A stretch of 62,142 nucleotides of DNA from Streptomyces olindensis (GCA_000696115.1 JJOH01000027.1:13561-75702); one strand, 5' to 3'. Positions 41,458 to 51,217 are shown, counted from the first letter of the stretch. The notes: generated by a model from the sequence alone, not told the origin. Numbers and translations are program-made.

Positions 41458-42540
41458 TCACACACAGTCTTCGGTGGCGTCCCAGCAGGTCTCCTCAGGG
41501 AAGGGATCGCCACCGCCAGCGGGAGGCGGCGTATACGTCGAGGGCGCAGGCTCATAGGGGCTCGGTGGTGGCTCATGGGGAGGCGGCTGAGCTGTCCACG
41601 TGCTGCGCTCCGGCTCCGGCTCCCTTCGGCCCGTCGGCTTCGTGGACGGGGTCGGCTGCGTGGTATCCCGCGTTCGCTCGGGCGCAGGCGCGTCGTTGAT
41701 GGGCTTGGTGTCAGCGGCGCTGGAGGACGCACCGCCTGGGGAACGGCTTGGCGTGCTTGTCGGGGAGATGGTGGTTGCCGGCGCGGTCGTCCGCGTGTTC
41801 CGCGGCTCGGCTATGTCGTGGTCCGGGCGCAGGATCCCGGTGGCCGACGCGGTCAGGACCACGATCGCGGCGGCGGCCGCAAGGACCACGCCCGGTCGCC
41901 GAACCGCGCGCAGGCCAGCCCGCGGGCGTTTCGGTGCGGGCTCCGTTGCCTGCGGCGAGGCGGAGGAGCTCTCCGGCACCAGGCCCGTGGCCGGGGAACC
42001 CGGGGCGGGGTCAGCGACCGGCACTGCCTGAACGGCGGGCGAACTCGACGCAGGGATCTCCTGAGCCTGCGTTGGGGCAACAGGCTTGCGGGCTTCGCCT
42101 ACGGCCCCAGCAGGGTCCGCCTCGGCAGGCTCATCGTGGGGGGCAGTACCGTCCGTAGTGTCTTCCACCAAGCCGCTGGGCGGGGCCGCGTCTGCCTGCA
42201 TGCCCTGATGGGCAGACGGCTCTCCCGCACCAGGGACCACATCACGGGTGTCTTGCTCACGCTCAACAGCCAGGCGCTTGCGGACGTCCACCCAGGCGGC
42301 AACTGTGGTCTCGTCACCGCCGCAGGCCCGGACAAAGGCGGCCAGCAACTCCTCACGGGGCAGTTCCTGCCGGCTCAGCGCCCCCGAGAGCGTGGCCCGC
42401 GGCAGCACGTTTCCCGCCGCCCCCGCCCGGCGCTCCAACTCCCGATAACTCACATCCGCCCATTTACGTAACTGACGCATCACCGCCACCAACTGCGCAG
42501 CGTTCTTGACGTCATCCGGCCGCGGCATGCCCCCGTCCAC
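41458..42540 (-). CDS. HTH protein with membrane helix and Pro-rich tail
   Basis: The GTG at 42540 has AGGGG six bases upstream; a GTG at 42543 is equally possible. The 360-residue protein has an XRE-like N-terminus (VAVMRQLRKWADVSYRELER, then SGALSRQELP), a long Ala/Pro-rich linker, one membrane helix (about 205-225, GVVLAAAAAIVVLTASATG) and an exported Pro/Ser/Thr-rich tail ending with two Cys. Such one-pass HTH proteins are frequent in Streptomyces and may sense wall conditions. It converges on the hydrolase gene. Confidence 0.65.
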   Translation of the reverse strand: MDGGMPRPDDVKNAAQLVAVMRQLRKWADVSYRELERRAGAAGNVLPRATLSGALSRQELPREELLAAFVRACGGDETTVAAWVDVRKRLAVEREQDTRDVVPGAGEPSAHQGMQADAAPPSGLVEDTTDGTAPHDEPAEADPAGAVGEARKPVAPTQAQEIPASSSPAVQAVPVADPAPGSPATGLVPESSSASPQATEPAPKRPRAGLRAVRRPGVVLAAAAAIVVLTASATGILRPDHDIAEPRNTRTTAPATTISPTSTPSRSPGGASSSAADTKPINDAPAPERTRDTTQPTPSTKPTGRREPEPERSTWTAQPPPHEPPPSPYEPAPSTYTPPPAGGGDPFPEETCWDATEDCV

Positions 42541-42779
42541 CACGGTCCCCTCACATCCCTCTTGTCGGAGCTCAGCAATCTCCGAGCAGCTTAGGACAAG
42601 GTGGCTGAGCAACATCCGGTTCATGCCCCAAGCCACACCTCAGCCCTGGTGCGCGGCGGGCGGGCCACCGCGGGCGGACCCAGAGCTTCTATGCGCAATC
42701 TGATTGCCCGTTGGACACCGCACCTCGCACGATGGGAACGCCAAGCCGCGCGGGGGCCGCTGCAGGGTAGGGGGACCGA

Positions 42780-43526
42780 ATGGGACGCATCATTGTGCGC
42801 TGGTTCGCATTGTTACTGGGCGTGACAGCTATCTGGACGGGCGTGCATCTGGCGAGGGAGCCGTACCGGGAGGTGGTGGAGTTCCGGCACGCTGAGGAGT
42901 GCCCGCGGGGAGTGCCGGAGAGCGGATGCATTGGGCGGGAGACCGGCCGTGTGACGGACAAGGGGACAACCACGTTCACCACCGGCAGTGGCCACGACGC
43001 GAGTACCGACACGGATTACTGGCTGCATATCGAGCGTGGCTCGGGAGATGTCGAGAAGCTCAAGGTCTCCTTAGAGCTGTACAACACCGCCCAGCCGGGA
43101 TCCCGTGCAGCTCTGGAGGTCTGGCATGACGAGGTGGTGGCCATCACGACGGGTGGCGTGCGGGATGCGCTCATGCCCTCATCCGCGGGCTTGCTGCTGG
43201 TTGCCTTGCTGATGGCCTGGGTTGGGGCAGGACTGGTGCTGTGGTGTGTACTGGGCGACGGCCGCTTCGGGGAACGGTCGGCCCTCCGGGCGTTTGGCTG
43301 GCTGTTCCTCGGAGCGTGGACACTGGGGCTGGGATGTGGGATGGCCGTCTTCATCCAGGACCCGAAGTGGGGGGAGTGGGTGGGGATGTCATTGCTGTGG
43401 CTCCCCGGCGCGGTGCTGACGATGCTGTTCATGTCGGCCGATGACCCCTTCGACCGGTATGCCGACTGGCGTCGGCGGCGGAGCGTCCAACGCTGGCAGC
43501 GCAAGCAGGAGAGGGCGCGCCCCTGA
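42780..43526 (+). CDS. Multi-pass membrane protein of unknown function
   Basis: The ATG has AGGGGG upstream. The 248-residue protein has an N-terminal helix (about 6-22), an external domain with two Cys (CPRGVPESGC), and three to four helices between 128 and 220 (for example AGLLLVALLMAWVGAGLVLW). The layout resembles DUF3592-type proteins. It stands alone. Confidence 0.6.
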   Translation: MGRIIVRWFALLLGVTAIWTGVHLAREPYREVVEFRHAEECPRGVPESGCIGRETGRVTDKGTTTFTTGSGHDASTDTDYWLHIERGSGDVEKLKVSLELYNTAQPGSRAALEVWHDEVVAITTGGVRDALMPSSAGLLLVALLMAWVGAGLVLWCVLGDGRFGERSALRAFGWLFLGAWTLGLGCGMAVFIQDPKWGEWVGMSLLWLPGAVLTMLFMSADDPFDRYADWRRRRSVQRWQRKQERARP

Positions 43527-43682
43527 AGCTGCTGACGAGTCCTCTTAGCAGTTGGCGCACGAAATGTTCCTCAGGAGCACGGCCCGGCGGGGCGATCTCT
43601 CAGTACCTCGGTCGACCGGAGAAGATCGGCAACTCTCGCCGGAAGCGGCTTCGGCGCGGGTGCCGGGGACTAACTTCAGACG

Positions 43683-44561
43683 ATGCGGATCTTGCATCTC
43701 TCTGACACCCATCTCGACCGGTCCGGCGGCCCCGATGCTGACAGGGCTGACGGCACTGCGGCACTCCGCCGCCTGCTGACCGAACTGAGCCACCTAAATG
43801 ACCTCGACGCGGTGGTGGTCACTGGCGATGTCGCGGACGACGGTTCCCACGAGGCGTATGCGCGGGCGCGTGAACTCCTGTCCGGCTACGCCGGCCGACG
43901 AGGTGCGAACGTCTTCTACACGACCGGCAACCACGACGAGCGCACCGCATTCGCCGACGTGCTCGGCAGCGGCCACGTCCAACCCGAGGCGGAGTATGAG
44001 GGAGCCGCAGGTGAGCGGGCGGGGGCGAGCACCGTCGACGGATGGCGACTGATCACGCTGGACACGCTCGTTCCGGGGAAGGGCTACGGCCGGCTCGACG
44101 GCGGCCAACTCAACTGGCTTCGCGAACTGCTGGTCACCCCGGCGCCGTCGGGCACCGTCCTGGCCTTCCACCACCCGCCGGTCGCCCTGGACGTTGACGT
44201 GCAGCGGGCACTCGGCCTGCAGAACAGCGCAGAGCTGGCCGAGACGATCCGCGGGACCGACGTCCAGCTCATCCTGTGCGGGCACTTCCACCTGCAGATT
44301 CTGGGCCGCCTGGAACAGGCGGCCGTCTGGGTCACGCCTGGCGTCGTCAGCCGCATCGACCTGACCGCCCGCCCCGGCACCGAGCGCGCCGTCCACGGCC
44401 CGTCGGCCTCCCTCGTCCACCTCGGAGCGCCCCACGGACCACTCATCCACACGCTCCACGCCCGAGCCCCGCGTATGGGCGAGATCGTCTACGAGGCTGA
44501 CGAGGAGGAGATGCGCGAGGTCATCGAAAGGCTCGGCCCTTCCACCGCGAGCCCGAACTGA
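43683..44561 (+). CDS. CpdA-like metallophosphoesterase
   Basis: The 292-residue protein has all metallophosphoesterase motifs in order: DTH (8-10), GDV (48-50), GNHD (82-85), HH (163-164) and GHFH (200-203). This is the class III cyclic-nucleotide phosphodiesterase layout, so it probably hydrolyses cAMP or a related phosphodiester with two metals. It has no signal peptide. It is not near a cyclase, so the substrate is open. No clear ribosome-binding site is seen before the ATG. Confidence 0.88.
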   Translation: MRILHLSDTHLDRSGGPDADRADGTAALRRLLTELSHLNDLDAVVVTGDVADDGSHEAYARARELLSGYAGRRGANVFYTTGNHDERTAFADVLGSGHVQPEAEYEGAAGERAGASTVDGWRLITLDTLVPGKGYGRLDGGQLNWLRELLVTPAPSGTVLAFHHPPVALDVDVQRALGLQNSAELAETIRGTDVQLILCGHFHLQILGRLEQAAVWVTPGVVSRIDLTARPGTERAVHGPSASLVHLGAPHGPLIHTLHARAPRMGEIVYEADEEEMREVIERLGPSTASPN

Positions 44562-44896
44562 GCCTGGGCTCCGCTGGACCGCCGCCCGCCTGCCGCTCGC
44601 GCCGAACTGCTCCGGCCGGGGCGCAGGTCGGTTGATCGCTGACCTCCCTCGGCCGAAGTCCACTGGATGTGTCCTCGGAAGCCGCTCCAGCACCACGGCT
44701 GCGACTGCTGGCTGTTCGAATCGAGAGCCCACCAGAGTGCTGTCCGAAGTGCTGAGCCACTGCTGTCCAATCTCGGGTTCTGGCTCGCTTTCCGTGATGC
44801 GCGCACGCTGAGTGACGGCTGGTGCTCCGATCAGGCTTCGGGAAGTTGCCTGAAAATGGCCAGGGCCGACATTGGTGTGGTCGACAGTGCGGCGTC
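44562..44896. other. 335 bp upstream of the ISL3 transposase
   Basis: It should contain the left end of the insertion sequence, but no terminal inverted repeat could be matched by eye to a right end near 46500-46560. No gene was seen. Confidence 0.35.
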
Positions 44897-46498
44897 GTGG
44901 AAGAGACGTCGCCCCGCCTGGAGGGCCTGCTGTTACCGTCCATCGCGGACGTGTCGGTGCTGTCGTTGGACGTGAGCCACAAGGCGATACGGATCGACGT
45001 GTGCAGTACGGCGGCCGAGGCGGCATGCCCGGACTGTGGCAGCGAGTCGACCCGGGTGCACAGCTCTTACCTGCGGTTTCCTGCAGACGTGCCCAGTGGG
45101 GGACGTCTGGTGGTCCTGCAACTGCGAGTCCGGCGGTTCTTCTGTCCGGAGTCTTCGTGTGCTCGGCGGACGTTCGCTGAGCAGATGCCGGGACTGACTC
45201 GGCGGCACAGCAGGTGGACGGAGCGTTTGCGGTCGACTCTTGCCGCGGTGGGTCTCGCCCTCGCCGGCCGGGCCGGCGCCCGGATGGCACGGGCCTTCGG
45301 GGTGTCCATCAGCCGCAGCGCGGTGTTGCGGCTGCTCGATGCATTGCCCGAACCCGAAGTACCGGCCCCGCGGGTGGTTGGTGTTGATGAGTACGCCACA
45401 CGCAAAGGACGGGTCTACGGCACGGTGCTCGTCGACGTCGAGACCCGTCGGCCGGTGGATTTGCTGCCTGACCGGGAGGCGTCCAGCCTGGCCGCATGGC
45501 TGGCGAAGCGCCCCGGGATCGAGATTGTCTGCCGGGACCGCGCGCCGTTCTTCGCGGAAGGCGCCACGGCCGGGGCACCCCAGGCGACGCAGGTCGCCGA
45601 CCGCTGGCATTTGTGGCACAACCTCGGAGAGGCCGCTGAGCGGGCTGTCGCCCGCCACCGCCAGTGTCTTCGCGTCCTGGTCCCCGATCGCGAGGGGAAG
45701 GCCGACGAGCCGACGCCGCCCGAGGAGAAGGCGGACTCTCCATGGCGGAGCCAGCGGTTCGCCAACCGCGTTCGAACCAGGCATGCCACGGTCCACGCGC
45801 TGCTGGAAGCCGGTCACAGCCGCCGTTCCATCGGGCACCAGCTGAACATGACCCACCGCACCGTCAAGAGCCTCGCCGACGCTGCGAAGCCGGAAGACCT
45901 CTTCCGCGGCCAGTGGCAGCACAACAGGACCTCCGTCCTCGACGAGTACAAGCCCTACCTGGACGAACGCTGGGACGAGGGCTGCAGCAACGCCTGGCAG
46001 CTCTGGGAAGAGATCGTTCCCTTGGGCTATCGAGGCAGTTACGGCCGGGTCAGCGCCTACCTGCGAGAGAAGCGCACCTCGCCACGGCCAGTCACCGCGC
46101 AACCGTCGGCACCCCGCGTGGTGACGAGATGGATCCTCAGCCGACCCGAGACTCTGACCGAGATCGAACAGCTCCGGCTCAAGGCCGTCCTGGCCAACTG
46201 CCCTGAACTCGACGCCCTGACCGGTCACGTCCGGTCCTTCGCCCACATGCTCACCGAGCGCCAGGGCGAACGACTCCCGCAGTGGCTCGACGCCGTCCGC
46301 CAGGACGACCTTCCCAGCCTCCACACTCTCGCGGCGGGCATCGACCGCGACCGCGACGCTGTCATCGCCGGCCTGACGCTGCCCTGGAACTCCGGAGTCG
46401 TCGAAGGCCACGTCAACCGTATCAAGATGCTCAAGCGCCAGATGTTCGGCCGGGCTGGCTTCGCACTGCTCCGCAAGCGGGTCCTCCTCGCCCCGTGA
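44897..46498 (+). mobile_element. ISL3-family transposase gene
   Basis: The GTG at 44897 begins VEETSPRLEGLLLPSIADVS. The 533-residue protein has an N-terminal zinc finger (CPDCGSESTRVHSSYLRFPA), HTH segments, and a DDE-type core with VVGVDEYATRKGRVYG, RDRAPFFAEGA and the C-terminal NSGVVEGHVNRIKMLKRQMF. This is the ISL3 pattern and looks full length, so it may be active. The frame is open upstream to 44822. Element ends and target repeats were not resolved. Confidence 0.9.
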
Positions 46499-46508
46499 CC
46501 GATGTCAG

Positions 46509-46556
46509 TGGCTCCTGGAACCATGCCTTCGTCCGAGACAGCCTTACCAGGAGCCA
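46509..46556 (+). promoter_or_regulatory. Hairpin covering a ribosome-binding site
   Basis: TGGCTCCTGG and CCAGGAGCCA form a 10-bp stem; the right arm contains the AGGAG of the gene starting at 46560. It may end the IS transcript or block translation of the next gene. Confidence 0.5.
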
Positions 46557-46559
46557 TGC

Positions 46560-46976
46560 ATGGGAACGTGGGGAACCGGCCCGTTCGACAGCGACCTCGC
46601 CGCAGACTTCGTCGATCAACTTGAGGGACTCACCCACCAGCAGGTCATCCACGTGCTGGAGCGGGCATTCCAGCGAGTCACCGACTCGGGAGAACGCGTC
46701 GATGGCGGAGACGGGGCCGAAGCTGTTGCCGCTGGCGCTCTCGTCGCGAGCACCCTCCCGGACAGTCCCATCGTGATTGACCCGGACGACGGCCCCACAG
46801 AACCGCTGCTCGAACTGCCAGCCTCCCTTCGCGCGTCGGCGAGACTCGCACTGGACCGGGTTCTCCAGGACGGATCAGAAATGGCAATCGGCTGGGTGGA
46901 CAGCGCCGACGCTGACCAGTGGCGCCAGGAAGTACGACAGATCCTCCAAGCACTCGAAACACCCACTGATCACTAA
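46560..46976 (+). CDS. DUF4259 protein
   Basis: The 138-residue protein starts MGTWGTGPFDSDLAADFVDQ, the signature of DUF4259, and continues with helical regions. AGGAG lies seven bases upstream. Function is unknown. It lies directly after the IS element. Confidence 0.85.
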   Translation: MGTWGTGPFDSDLAADFVDQLEGLTHQQVIHVLERAFQRVTDSGERVDGGDGAEAVAAGALVASTLPDSPIVIDPDDGPTEPLLELPASLRASARLALDRVLQDGSEMAIGWVDSADADQWRQEVRQILQALETPTDH

Positions 46977-47101
46977 TCGTGACCGCTTCACGGAAGTCGT
47001 GCCAGAACCCAATCTCGTGGATAGAGCCAACAGGCGGGTGCGCTGCCGCCGGTCTCGTAGACGCGAAGGCCGGGCCGGTCGGGAACAGGGCCCGGGGTGT
47101 C

Positions 47102-47761
47102 TCAGCCGGCGGGTGTGTAGGTGACGGTCTGGTCGGGGCAGGCGGTGGCGAGGTCGTTCAGGGCGGCGTGTTCGGTGTCGTCGACGGTGAGGTCCCAGCG
47201 GAGTTTGGTGGCGGTCCATTCGGCTGTGTACCGGCAGTGGACGTCGCCGGCCGGGGGGATCCACTGGGCCGGGTCCTGGTCGGCCTTGCTCCGGTTGGAG
47301 CGGGCGGTGACCGCGACGAGCGACGCCTCCTGGCCCTGGTCGTTGGCGTAGGCCTCGCGGCGCTGGGCGGTCCAGGCGGAGGCGCCGCTGTCCCAGGCCT
47401 CGGCCAGGGGCACCATGTGGTCGATGTCGAGGCCGGAGGCGGATGTCACCGTGGTCTGGTCGTAGTACGACCACCAGCTGCCGCCGGTGAGCCGGCACCT
47501 CGGGCCCACGGCCGGCGCTTCGACCGCTTCTGCGATGAGGACCTCGTTACGGGTGGTGCAGCCATCGGCCGGGTCGTCGCCGGAGTTCCAGTGCTTGAAC
47601 GCCTCGCGGGTATAGCCGTCGCGGTACTCGGTGGCCAGAGACAGGCTCGCGACGGCTTCGGCGAGCGGAACGGTCTCTGCGGCGTGGGCGGGTGTGCCGG
47701 TGGTGAGGGACAGGACGGTGAGGAGCGCGGCGGGCAGGCCGCGCAGCAGAGCGGTACGCAT
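47102..47761 (-). CDS. Secreted HNH (DUF1524-type) nuclease
   Basis: The 219-residue protein has a signal peptide (LLRGLPAALLTVLSLTTG, then APAHA-like cleavage) and an HNH motif: GLDIDHMVPLAEAWDSG, then RREAYANDQ, and VAVTARSNRSKADQDPAQW. This is the GmrSD C-terminal/DUF1524 exported nuclease type common in Streptomyces. Cys pairs near CRLTG and HCRY may form disulfides. It probably degrades external DNA or RNA. The start has a weak ribosome-binding site. Confidence 0.85.
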   Translation of the reverse strand: MRTALLRGLPAALLTVLSLTTGTPAHAAETVPLAEAVASLSLATEYRDGYTREAFKHWNSGDDPADGCTTRNEVLIAEAVEAPAVGPRCRLTGGSWWSYYDQTTVTSASGLDIDHMVPLAEAWDSGASAWTAQRREAYANDQGQEASLVAVTARSNRSKADQDPAQWIPPAGDVHCRYTAEWTATKLRWDLTVDDTEHAALNDLATACPDQTVTYTPAG

Positions 47762-47942
47762 GAACTCTGTTGGTAGCGGCCCAGCTGGGGTGCACGGGCC
47801 GGAGACAGCGGTTGCGCCCCTCGTGTGAGTGCAATGGTCGTACCGGAGAAACGACACAGCTCGACTCACGGGCTCTGCACGCGGCGACCAGGTCAATCTC
47901 ATCGTCGTCACGTCGACGATTCAGCCGATCGCCCACTGCCTC

Positions 47943-48290
47943 TCACAACGGCCACCGATCCGGCGCAGGGTTCGATGCGACAACCTCGTCCAGGACCCGG
48001 TCCCGCAGCTGGACCGCGAGTCTGTCGACTGCGTTGGCCAGGGCCACGACCACCTCCAGCCGTTCACCGGATTCAACCGCCTCCAGGGTGTCCTTCAGCA
48101 GTTGCAGGGCGTCACTCGCCAGCTCCGCTCTCGCGGCCCGTTCCTCTGCACTGGCGCCTGCCAGTTGCTCAGGCGCCAGGACTTCGGCGAGGCCATCCAA
48201 CTGCGAGAGACAGGAGATGAGTTGCTGGGTCGCTGAATCAAGACGTTCGTACGGCACGTCTCCGCAACGACAGCCCGGCCTCAAGGTCAC
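47943..48290 (-). CDS. Hypothetical helical protein
   Basis: The 115-residue protein is mostly alpha-helical with heptad-like Leu/Ala spacing (LASDALQLLKDTLEAVESGE) and two Cys near the N-terminus (CRC). A start at the V of VPYERLD is possible. No family is recognised. Confidence 0.45.
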   Translation of the reverse strand: MTLRPGCRCGDVPYERLDSATQQLISCLSQLDGLAEVLAPEQLAGASAEERAARAELASDALQLLKDTLEAVESGERLEVVVALANAVDRLAVQLRDRVLDEVVASNPAPDRWPL

Positions 48291-48316
48291 TGATCACGGA
48301 AATGTGAAACAGGCAC

Positions 48317-48345
48317 TGAGGGGGAGCCGGCCAGCCTCCCCCTCA
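48317..48345 (-). terminator. 10-bp hairpin downstream of the XRE gene
   Basis: TGAGGGGGAG and CTCCCCCTCA pair perfectly around a nine-base loop, just past the end of the leftward regulator gene at 48381. Confidence 0.6.
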
Positions 48346-48380
48346 CACCTGCGTCGTCAGCAGCTTGGGGGCGGCACGGC

Positions 48381-49283
48381 TTAGAGGGTGGGGCGAGTGT
48401 TCTGAGCTGCCATGCGACGGCGCAGTGCGCGGCGCCGGACCGAGAGTCCGGGCGAGGGTGTGAGAGTGCGCGCGTCGTGGAGACTGTCGCCGAAGGTGCT
48501 CAGCAGACGGTTGAGGCGGTTGGTGGGGGTCTCCGCGATCGCCGGCAGGGGCGGCTCGGAGGATTCGTGCGCTTCTTGCCAGTGCGGCCGGAAGAACGAC
48601 GGCTCCCCGTCCAGGGCGCGGATGAGAGCACTGACCTCTTCCCAGCTGCCGGGTCTCTCGCCGTGCAGGATCCGGCGGACGTCGTGAGCGCTGACGAGTT
48701 GTCCGGTCGCCACGGCGAGGCTGTGCGGGGAGGGGCAGGCTGCGCGTTGGTAGAGGGTGCGCAGCGCCGTCGTAAGTGATGTGCGGGCGTCTGGTTCTTC
48801 GGGGGGAGACTGCTGGCGGGAGCGGCGAGAGCGGATGCCGTGGCGGTCGCGTTCGTCCTGCCACACCTTTAGTACGGCGTCGGTGTCCGCTCCGAGGACC
48901 AGGGCGATCTTCTCGGTGAGTTCCCAGGTGGGGAACTTCTCGCCGCTGAGCACGCGGGAGAGGTAGCTCGCCGATACCTGGGTGCGCAGTCCCAGCTGCC
49001 GCAGTGGGATGCCGCTGGCGATCTGCAGCCGGGACAGGATCGGGGCGAGCTGGTTCGTGGCGCGCAGGGAGGGCTGGTCGGGCTGCTGAGCGGGAAGGGA
49101 CTCGTCGGCTTCGTCGGAAGCCGGGGCGGCAGCCGCCTGCGGTGGGGCAGGGGACAGGTGAGGGGCGTACTCGTCCAGGCGGCGCTGCACGAGACGCTCG
49201 TGGAAGGCGCGCCGGGCGGTTTCCGGACTGATGCTGAGGATCCTGCCGAGGGGCTCCCAGGGGATGTGGCGGCGGCGGGCCAT
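48381..49283 (-). CDS. XRE-family regulator, probable upstream frameshift
   Basis: The 300-residue frame has an HTH near 90-140 (IPLRQLGLRTQVSASYLSRV) and a second HTH-like part (GQLVSAHDVRRILHGERPGS). The ATG at 49283 lacks a ribosome-binding site, and the protein seems to start in mid-domain (ARRRHIPWEPLGRILSISPE). A neighbouring frame from a GTG at 49386 reads VPRADRLHAEGYRTVDEGGV, then WLFALRS, and would join PVTAGVVLMARRRH if one base near 49306 were removed. It is divergent from the repeat-peptide group and may have controlled it. Confidence 0.6.
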   Translation of the reverse strand: MARRRHIPWEPLGRILSISPETARRAFHERLVQRRLDEYAPHLSPAPPQAAAAPASDEADESLPAQQPDQPSLRATNQLAPILSRLQIASGIPLRQLGLRTQVSASYLSRVLSGEKFPTWELTEKIALVLGADTDAVLKVWQDERDRHGIRSRRSRQQSPPEEPDARTSLTTALRTLYQRAACPSPHSLAVATGQLVSAHDVRRILHGERPGSWEEVSALIRALDGEPSFFRPHWQEAHESSEPPLPAIAETPTNRLNRLLSTFGDSLHDARTLTPSPGLSVRRRALRRRMAAQNTRPTL

Positions 49284-49583
49284 CAGGACGACGCCGGCGG
49301 TGACCGGATCTGAGCGCGAACAGCCACACGCCGCCCTCGTCGACAGTCCTGTAACCCTCGGCGTGTAGCCGGTCAGCGCGGGGCACCCTATAACCTTTCA
49401 GGTTTCCGCCGACGTGCTACCAGCAGACGATGTCACCGCGAGGGGTGACGCAGACGGCGAGGCAAAAGGCCGCCCGCGGCGTCTCGTCGTCCCATCGGCC
49501 CTGGACAGAGGCAGCCCGGCGAGTGCCGCTGCCCCGTTCGCAGCCGTGCCGGAACCCGCTTCGACGTCGGAAGGACCGCACGC

Positions 49584-50312
49584 ATGATCGCGCTTATGGA
49601 ACCTGAGGTGGGCGCCGCCGCGCCCGCCCCGGCTCTGGGCACACCCGCCCTCTACCCCGCCACTTCGAAGGGCAGCAGCCCGGGCATCGGTAGCCGCAGG
49701 CCCGTTCACCGCCCCGCCACCTTGAAGGGCGGTCCGGGCGTCGGTAGCCGCAGGTCTGTCCGCTACCCCGCCATTGCGAAGGGCGGCCCGGGCATGGGTA
49801 CGCGCAGGCCGGTGCACCGTCCCGCCACCGCGAAGAACGGCCCGGGCATGGGTACGCGCAGGCCGGTGCACCGTCCCGCCACCGCGAAGAACGGCCCGGG
49901 CATGGGTACGCGCAGGCCGGTGCACCGTCCCGCCACCGCGAAGAGCGGCGGTATCGGCGTCGGTACTCGCAGGGTCGTTCGCCGCCCCGCTACGTTCAAG
50001 AACGGCGGTATCAGCGCCGGTGGCCGGTGCGGGTCTGTCCGCTACCCCGCCATCGCGAAGGGCGGCGGCATCGGCATCGGTAGCCGCAGGTCCGTGCGCT
50101 ACCCCGCCATAGCGAAGGGCGGCGGTATCGGCATCGGCGGCCGCAGGTCTGTCCGCTATCCCGCCATCGCGAAGGGCAGCGGCGGGGGCATCGGTAGCCG
50201 CAGGTCCGTGCGCTACCCCGCCGCACCGCAGGGCGGCATCAGCATCAGGGGCGGCATCAGCATCGGCGAACGGTCCCGCAGGACCGTCCCTGTCGCTCCG
50301 AACTGGCTCTAG
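49584..50312 (+). CDS. Tandem-repeat basic Gly-rich protein, possible multi-core peptide precursor
   Basis: The ATG has AAGGA about ten bases upstream. The 242-residue protein starts MIALMEPEVGAAAPAPALGT and then has about eleven repeats of 18-20 residues, typical unit RRSVRYPAIAKGGGIGIGS with variants RRPVHRPATAKNGPGMGT. Each repeat keeps an Arg pair, Pro-Ala and a Lys-Gly/Asn-Gly. There is no Cys and no clear signal peptide. Third codon positions are GC-rich on this strand, supporting it over the antisense frame. The next genes are a GNAT acetyltransferase, a decayed ABC ATPase and an exporter. A repetitive precursor peptide is possible but no maturation enzyme is recognised. Confidence 0.65.
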   Translation: MIALMEPEVGAAAPAPALGTPALYPATSKGSSPGIGSRRPVHRPATLKGGPGVGSRRSVRYPAIAKGGPGMGTRRPVHRPATAKNGPGMGTRRPVHRPATAKNGPGMGTRRPVHRPATAKSGGIGVGTRRVVRRPATFKNGGISAGGRCGSVRYPAIAKGGGIGIGSRRSVRYPAIAKGGGIGIGGRRSVRYPAIAKGSGGGIGSRRSVRYPAAPQGGISIRGGISIGERSRRTVPVAPNWL

Positions 50313-50355
50313 CCGACGCTGGCTTCGGCTGATGGCGGCAGACGGAAGGGAACGG

Positions 50356-50934
50356 ATGGGGAGCCCGCCGATCACGGTGGAGCGGTGGGAGGGGCTGGAG
50401 TGCGCCGTGCACCTCGATGTCGTGCTGCCGATGTACAAGGAGATCTGGGCCGAACCGCCGTACCGTGAGGGCCCGAAGGAGATCGCCGAGTTCCTGGACC
50501 GCTTCGCGCAAGAGGTCTTTCTTCCCCGCGCCCGCCTCGTCGTGGCCCGCTGCGGCGACCTGCCCGTCGGCTACGCCTTCGGCTACCCCCTGCCGCCAGA
50601 TACCGGCTGGTGGAAGGCGATGGAGGAGGAGACGACCGCGGAGTTCTCGGCCGAGACCGGTGAACGCACCCTGGGCATCGTCGAGCTCGCGGTACGCGCC
50701 GGATGGCGGCGCCAGGGGGTGGCGGCCCGTATGCACACCCATCTTGTGGAGGGGCTGGGTGTCGAGCGCGTCACGCTGGCGATGCGGCCCGATCCGGAGG
50801 CGGCTCCGGCGCACGCCGCCTACGCTGCGTGGGGCTACCGCCAGGTCGGCCACTGGCGGCCGGCCGACGATGAGCCGGTGTCCCACATCATGCTGCTGAC
50901 CCTGCCGGTCGCCGCGCACGAGGGCGGCCGGTGA
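50356..50934 (+). CDS. GNAT-family N-acetyltransferase
   Basis: The ATG at 50356 has AGGGA four bases upstream; an ATG at 50332 is an alternative. The 192-residue protein has the GNAT acetyl-CoA site LAVRAGWRRQGVAARMHTHL near 116-135 and the later APAHAAYAAWGYRQVGHW. It transfers an acetyl group to an amine. It follows the repeat gene by 43 bp, and the conserved Lys in each repeat could be a substrate; this is a guess. Its stop overlaps the next start (GTGA). Confidence 0.85.
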   Translation: MGSPPITVERWEGLECAVHLDVVLPMYKEIWAEPPYREGPKEIAEFLDRFAQEVFLPRARLVVARCGDLPVGYAFGYPLPPDTGWWKAMEEETTAEFSAETGERTLGIVELAVRAGWRRQGVAARMHTHLVEGLGVERVTLAMRPDPEAAPAHAAYAAWGYRQVGHWRPADDEPVSHIMLLTLPVAAHEGGR

Positions 50935-51217
50935 CCAGGAACACGATCGAAATGCGGGAGTTGACCCGGCCCTGTCCGCGCACGGGCCGACCGGACCTGT
51001 GCGCGCTGGATCGGGTGTTCCGGGCCGTCCCGCCGGACGAGGCGCGCGGGCTGCTCGCCCCGAATGGTGCGGGCAGGACGAATTTGTGCCCCATCCCGTC
51101 CACGAGGCTGTCGCCGTCTGCCGGCCGCGGCGGGGGTGCGCCACGTGGGCGGCGGACGGGGTGCGGTACGGGCTCCAGTGCCTGCGGCGCGTCTGACGTC
51201 ACCGTCCTGGCCGCCTG
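50931..51217 (+). pseudogene. Decayed ABC-transporter ATPase, N-terminal part
   Basis: The GTG overlaps the GNAT stop. The frame reads IEMRELTRPCPRTGRPDLCA, LDRVFRAVPPDEARG and LLAPNGAGRTNLCPI, the shape of an ABC ATPase start (normally GLLGPNGAGKTTL), but the Walker A Lys is Arg and one Thr is Asn. The signature and Walker B parts are absent and the rest drifts out of frame. It ends at the MFS gene. An exporter ATPase was probably lost here. Confidence 0.6.

Noticed and set aside
49584..50312. CRISPR array
   Set aside because: The 54-60-bp units repeat throughout, without unique spacers, and form one open frame. No cas genes are present.
49398..50438. Minus-strand frame across the tandem-repeat gene
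   Set aside because: Third codon positions are less GC-rich than on the plus strand, the frame runs into the GNAT gene, and no start signal was seen. The plus strand was preferred.
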